64,000 nucleotides of DNA. Origin: JASHPR01 sp963842355. GTDB lineage: Bacteria > Actinomycetota > Actinomycetes > Streptosporangiales > Streptosporangiaceae. The notes below the pieces were generated by a model. That model worked only from the letters and a program-made list of their open reading frames with translations. It made no database searches and had not been told where the DNA came from. Below, piece by piece: positions 61,833-64,000 of the stretch (the first letter of the stretch is position 1; each line of letters begins with the position of its first letter). The position numbers and the translations under genes were made by a program. The stretch lies in NCBI GenBank assembly GCA_963842355.1, contig CAWJGC010000016.1, positions 186,001 through 250,000 of the forward strand. The letters run 5' to 3'.

Positions 61833-62983
61833 ATGCCGTCGCAGAAGAAGTATCCGGTCACGTTGGCCGCGGAGGATCGAGAGGCGCTGGAGCGGGTGAC
61901 CCGGACCGGGGTGCATCCCGCGTCGGTGATCCGCCGGGCACGGTTGCTGCTTGCGCTCGACACTGCGGTGGGCGCGGTCGAGGACCGGGTGGTGATAGCT
62001 GAGCAGGCCGGGGTCTCGTGTGAGACGGTGCGGCTGGTCTCCAAACGGTTCGCCGAGACCGGTGGCGATGTGCGGGCCACGGTCGAGCGGAAGAGGCGCG
62101 AGTTCCCGCCGGTGCCCTCGCAGGTGACCGGCGAGGTCGAGGCCAGGCTGATCGCGCTGGCGTGCTCGGCCCCGCCGGCCGGGCATGCACGGTGGTCGCT
62201 GCGGCTGCTGGAGAAGCATGTCGCGCTGACTGAGGACATCCCGGACATGGATCACTCCACGATCGGACGGGTGTTAAAAAAACAGAACTTCGCCCTCACC
62301 TGAAGAAGTGCTGGACCATCCCGCCCAGAGCGAACGCGGAGTTCGCGGCGCGGATGGAGGATGTGCTCACGGTCTACCACCGCCCCTATGACCCGGCGCG
62401 CCCGGTGGTGTGCATGGATGAGAAGCCGTACCAGCTGCTCGGCCACGTCCGGGAGCCGGTCCCGGCCAGGCCCGGACGGGACCACCGGGAGGACAGCGAG
62501 TACGTCCGCCACGGCACCTGCTCGATCTTCTGCTGGGTCGAGCCCCTGAGGGGATGGCGCCGCGTCCAGGCCCGGCCGCAGCGCACCAAGGCCGACTGGG
62601 CACATCAGGTCGAGCACCTGCTGAGCCTGGACTACCCCGGCGCGGAGAAGGTCGTGCTGGTGATGGACAACCTCAACACCCACGGCCCCGGGTCGCTGTA
62701 CGAGGCGTTTGAACCCCAGCAGGCGCATGCCCTGGCCCAGCGCCTGGAGATCCACCACACGCCCAGGCACGGATCCTGGCTCAACATCGCCGAGATCGAA
62801 CTCTCCGCCCTGACCCGGCAGTGCCTCGACCGGAGGCTAGGCGACATCGAACTCTTGAACAGTGAGCTCGCTGCCTGGCAGAACCAGGTCAACACCGACC
62901 AGCGTCAAGTCGACTGGCAGTTCACCACCGGCGACGCACGCATCAAGCTCCGCCACCTCTACCCAACTCTAAGGCAAGAATAA
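61833..62983 (+). CDS. IS630 family transposase (made by -1 frameshifting)
   Basis: Frame 1 (61833-62303) holds the HTH DNA-binding part (VIRRARLLLALD, IAEQAGVSCETVRLVSKRF). Frame 2 (about 62282-62983) holds the DDE catalytic part: VCMDEKPYQLL, VLVMDNLNTHG and HGSWLNIAEIELSAL. At 62276-62282 a run of seven A (TTA AAA AAA C) allows a -1 slip from VLKKQNF to VLKKTELRPHLKKCW, giving a full transposase of about 383 aa. This arrangement is known in the IS630 family. Confidence 0.9.
62276..62282 (+). promoter_or_regulatory. A7 slippery site for -1 frameshifting
   Basis: A_AAA_AAA followed by C, placed exactly where the two transposase frames must be joined. The upstream frame ends only 21 bases later. 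Confidence 0.75.
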
Positions 62984-63000
62984 GCAGCGACGGTCTACTA

Positions 63001-63263
63001 GCCTCGATCTTTCGTGATCTTGGATTGGTGACCTGAGGCTGCGGCCCGGAGCCCGTTTTCCGGTGGCCGGTCAGCGTTTCAGCCCGGCTGTCGCGCCGGG
63101 TGTGCGGGGTTCCACGGGCCCGCGGGTGTCTGTAGGTTCCCGGCGTAGCTGGCGCTTTCTCAGATGGTTTGACGCCTGTATGGCGCTTGCGTCACTGGCG
63201 TGAGAACCTCGTCGCACGGCGTGGCGCCGTGCTTACCGATTGTGCTGGTTGCAGTATGCTGCC
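63001..63263 (+). other. Intergenic region before the TnsA-like gene
   Basis: About 260 bp with no gene. Its first 35 bases keep the frame of recombinase C open (ending ...FRDLGLVT) after the IS630 duplication. It may hold the end of the recombinase-trio element and the left end of a Tn7-like transposon, but I could not recognise repeats. Confidence 0.35.
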
Positions 63264-64000
63264 GTGCCTTTAGGTGATGAGTACCGAGATGGCCGTGTCC
63301 GTGTGAGGTTCCGCAGGGCCGACGGCGGGTTCTCCGACACGACGCTGGACCGGGTGTCGGTTGATGATGTGGTGGCCGGGTTGCCGGTACGGGTGTTCCG
63401 TTCGTATAAGGGCAGGCAGCACTACTCGGGTTGGTATTGGGCGGCGGCGCTGGGGCGGCTGGTGGTCTATGAGAGCCGGCTGGAGCTGGCCCGGATCATG
63501 CTGGCCGACTTCGATCCGGCTGTAGCAGGCCTGGCGGCGCAGCCGTTCCTGCTGGCCGGCGCCGATGGTGGCCGGGTCCGGCGTCATGTTCCCGACTTGC
63601 TGCTGGTGGGCGCGGACGGCGGGGTCACGGTGGTGGATGTCAAGGCGCCGTCACGGATGGCCGATCCCGCGGTTGAGGCGCAGTTTGCCTGGACCCGGAA
63701 GGTCTGCGCGGGGCGGGGCTGGGGGTTCGAGGCGTGGTCGGGGGCAGATCCGCGGCTGCTGGCCAACGTCCGGTTCCTGGCCGGGTACCGCCGCAGGATG
63801 CTCATCGCCGCGGACCTGATTCCGGTGGTGCTCGGTGTCGCGTCGGGGCAGCCGTCGGTCGGGGCGATCGAGCGCGCGCTGTCGGGACAGCATCCGCCGG
63901 TGCTGGTCCGGCCGGTCGTGCTGCACCTGCTGTGGACCGGCTGGCTGCAAGCGGACCTGACGGGCCCGCTGTCGGCGGACACGCCGGTGCGGCTTGCGGA
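63264..64000 (+). CDS. TnsA-like transposon endonuclease (3' end outside window)
   Basis: Frame open to the window edge. With GTG 63264 as start (tentative, weak ribosome-binding site) residues 1-245 are present. TnsA-type nuclease core: Glu70 in LVVYESRLELARI, Asp111 in RRHVPDLLLV and Asp125-x-Lys127 in VTVVDVKAPSRM, followed by FAWTRKVCAGRGWGFEAW and a winged-helix-like C-terminal part. TnsA cuts 5' ends for Tn7-like transposons together with a TnsB transposase, expected just downstream. Target-selection genes are outside the window. Confidence 0.8.
   Translation, partial: MPLGDEYRDGRVRVRFRRADGGFSDTTLDRVSVDDVVAGLPVRVFRSYKGRQHYSGWYWAAALGRLVVYESRLELARIMLADFDPAVAGLAAQPFLLAGADGGRVRRHVPDLLLVGADGGVTVVDVKAPSRMADPAVEAQFAWTRKVCAGRGWGFEAWSGADPRLLANVRFLAGYRRRMLIAADLIPVVLGVASGQPSVGAIERALSGQHPPVLVRPVVLHLLWTGWLQADLTGPLSADTPVRLA

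Larger units (their letters stand above)
61745..62998 (+). mobile_element. IS630-family insertion sequence
   Basis: 1254 bp with imperfect inverted ends (GTAGTGTGTCGCAGC left; GTAGACCGTCGCTGC right, complement) and the family's TA target duplication (61743-61744 and 62999-63000). It interrupts the end of recombinase C. One transposase in two frames joined by a slippery site. Confidence 0.88.
54509..63040 (+). mobile_element. RIT-like element (recombinase in trio) carrying nested insertions
   Basis: Three tyrosine recombinase genes in a row on the plus strand with four-base overlaps (ATGA at 59608, GTGA at 60529), flanked on the left by an array of inverted sites. This is the known RIT architecture. 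Without insertions the three genes would occupy about 2.9 kb. The right end is not identified; the boundary given is approximate, just after the IS630 insertion in the third gene. Confidence 0.65.

Overview
High-GC (about 70%) DNA from a filamentous-type actinomycete. The gene order of the first 38 kb (tig-clpP1-clpP2-clpX-valS ... folC-DUF4233-mreBCD-mrdA-rodA ... TIGR03960-TIGR03936-rne-rplU-rpmA-obgE ... nadD-rsfS) is the conserved actinobacterial chromosome backbone. GTG/TTG starts, GC-rich third positions, actinobacterial-type ClpP1/P2, an Iojap/nadD pair and a HelR-type helicase all agree. No species call can be made from sequence alone.

Region 1 (1-38 kb, core). Protein folding and turnover (trigger factor, two ClpPs, ClpX), valyl-tRNA synthetase, two tandem paralogous family-5 solute-binding lipoproteins, folylpolyglutamate synthase, the rod-shape/elongation set (MreB, MreC, MreD with a huge basic tail, PBP2, RodA), a metallo-beta-lactamase/Rieske protein on the opposite strand, a radical-SAM/DUF2344 pair, RNase E, L21, L27, Obg, a HelR-like helicase, an M48 protease, a broken paaK fragment, NadD, RsfS, a histidine phosphatase and tRNA-Ala(GGC). 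proBA, common between obgE and nadD in relatives, and ndk, common after folC-DUF4233, are not here.

Region 2 (38-52 kb, accessory). An IS256-family element, then a CoA-ester metabolism cluster in clear decay: an intact thioesterase and an intact 1130-aa single-chain biotin-dependent acyl-CoA carboxylase lie among frameshifted or fragmentary CaiB-type CoA-transferases, SDRs, an acyl-CoA ligase and an alpha/beta hydrolase. A large AAA/LuxR regulator has a single-base frameshift inside its DNA-binding domain.

Region 3 (52-64 kb, nested mobile elements). An IS701-type transposase and an IS256 remnant are followed by three consecutive tyrosine recombinases with ATGA/GTGA overlaps, the layout of a recombinase-in-trio (RIT) element. 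The first and third recombinase genes are both interrupted, at the same codon of the catalytic HxLRH box, by the same 307-bp ORF-less sequence. The copy in the first gene additionally holds an IS5-type element (13-bp inverted ends, 5-bp CATTG duplication), and that IS holds a 2.4-kb group II intron with its RT/maturase/HNH protein inserted in its start codon. An IS630 element with a -1 frameshift signal sits in the end of the third recombinase. The window ends in a TnsA-like endonuclease gene, so a Tn7-like transposon probably continues beyond it.

The strongest candidate for something undescribed is the 307-bp intron-like element in two paralogous recombinases. Second is a GC-hairpin repeat family carried in frame inside valS and folC.
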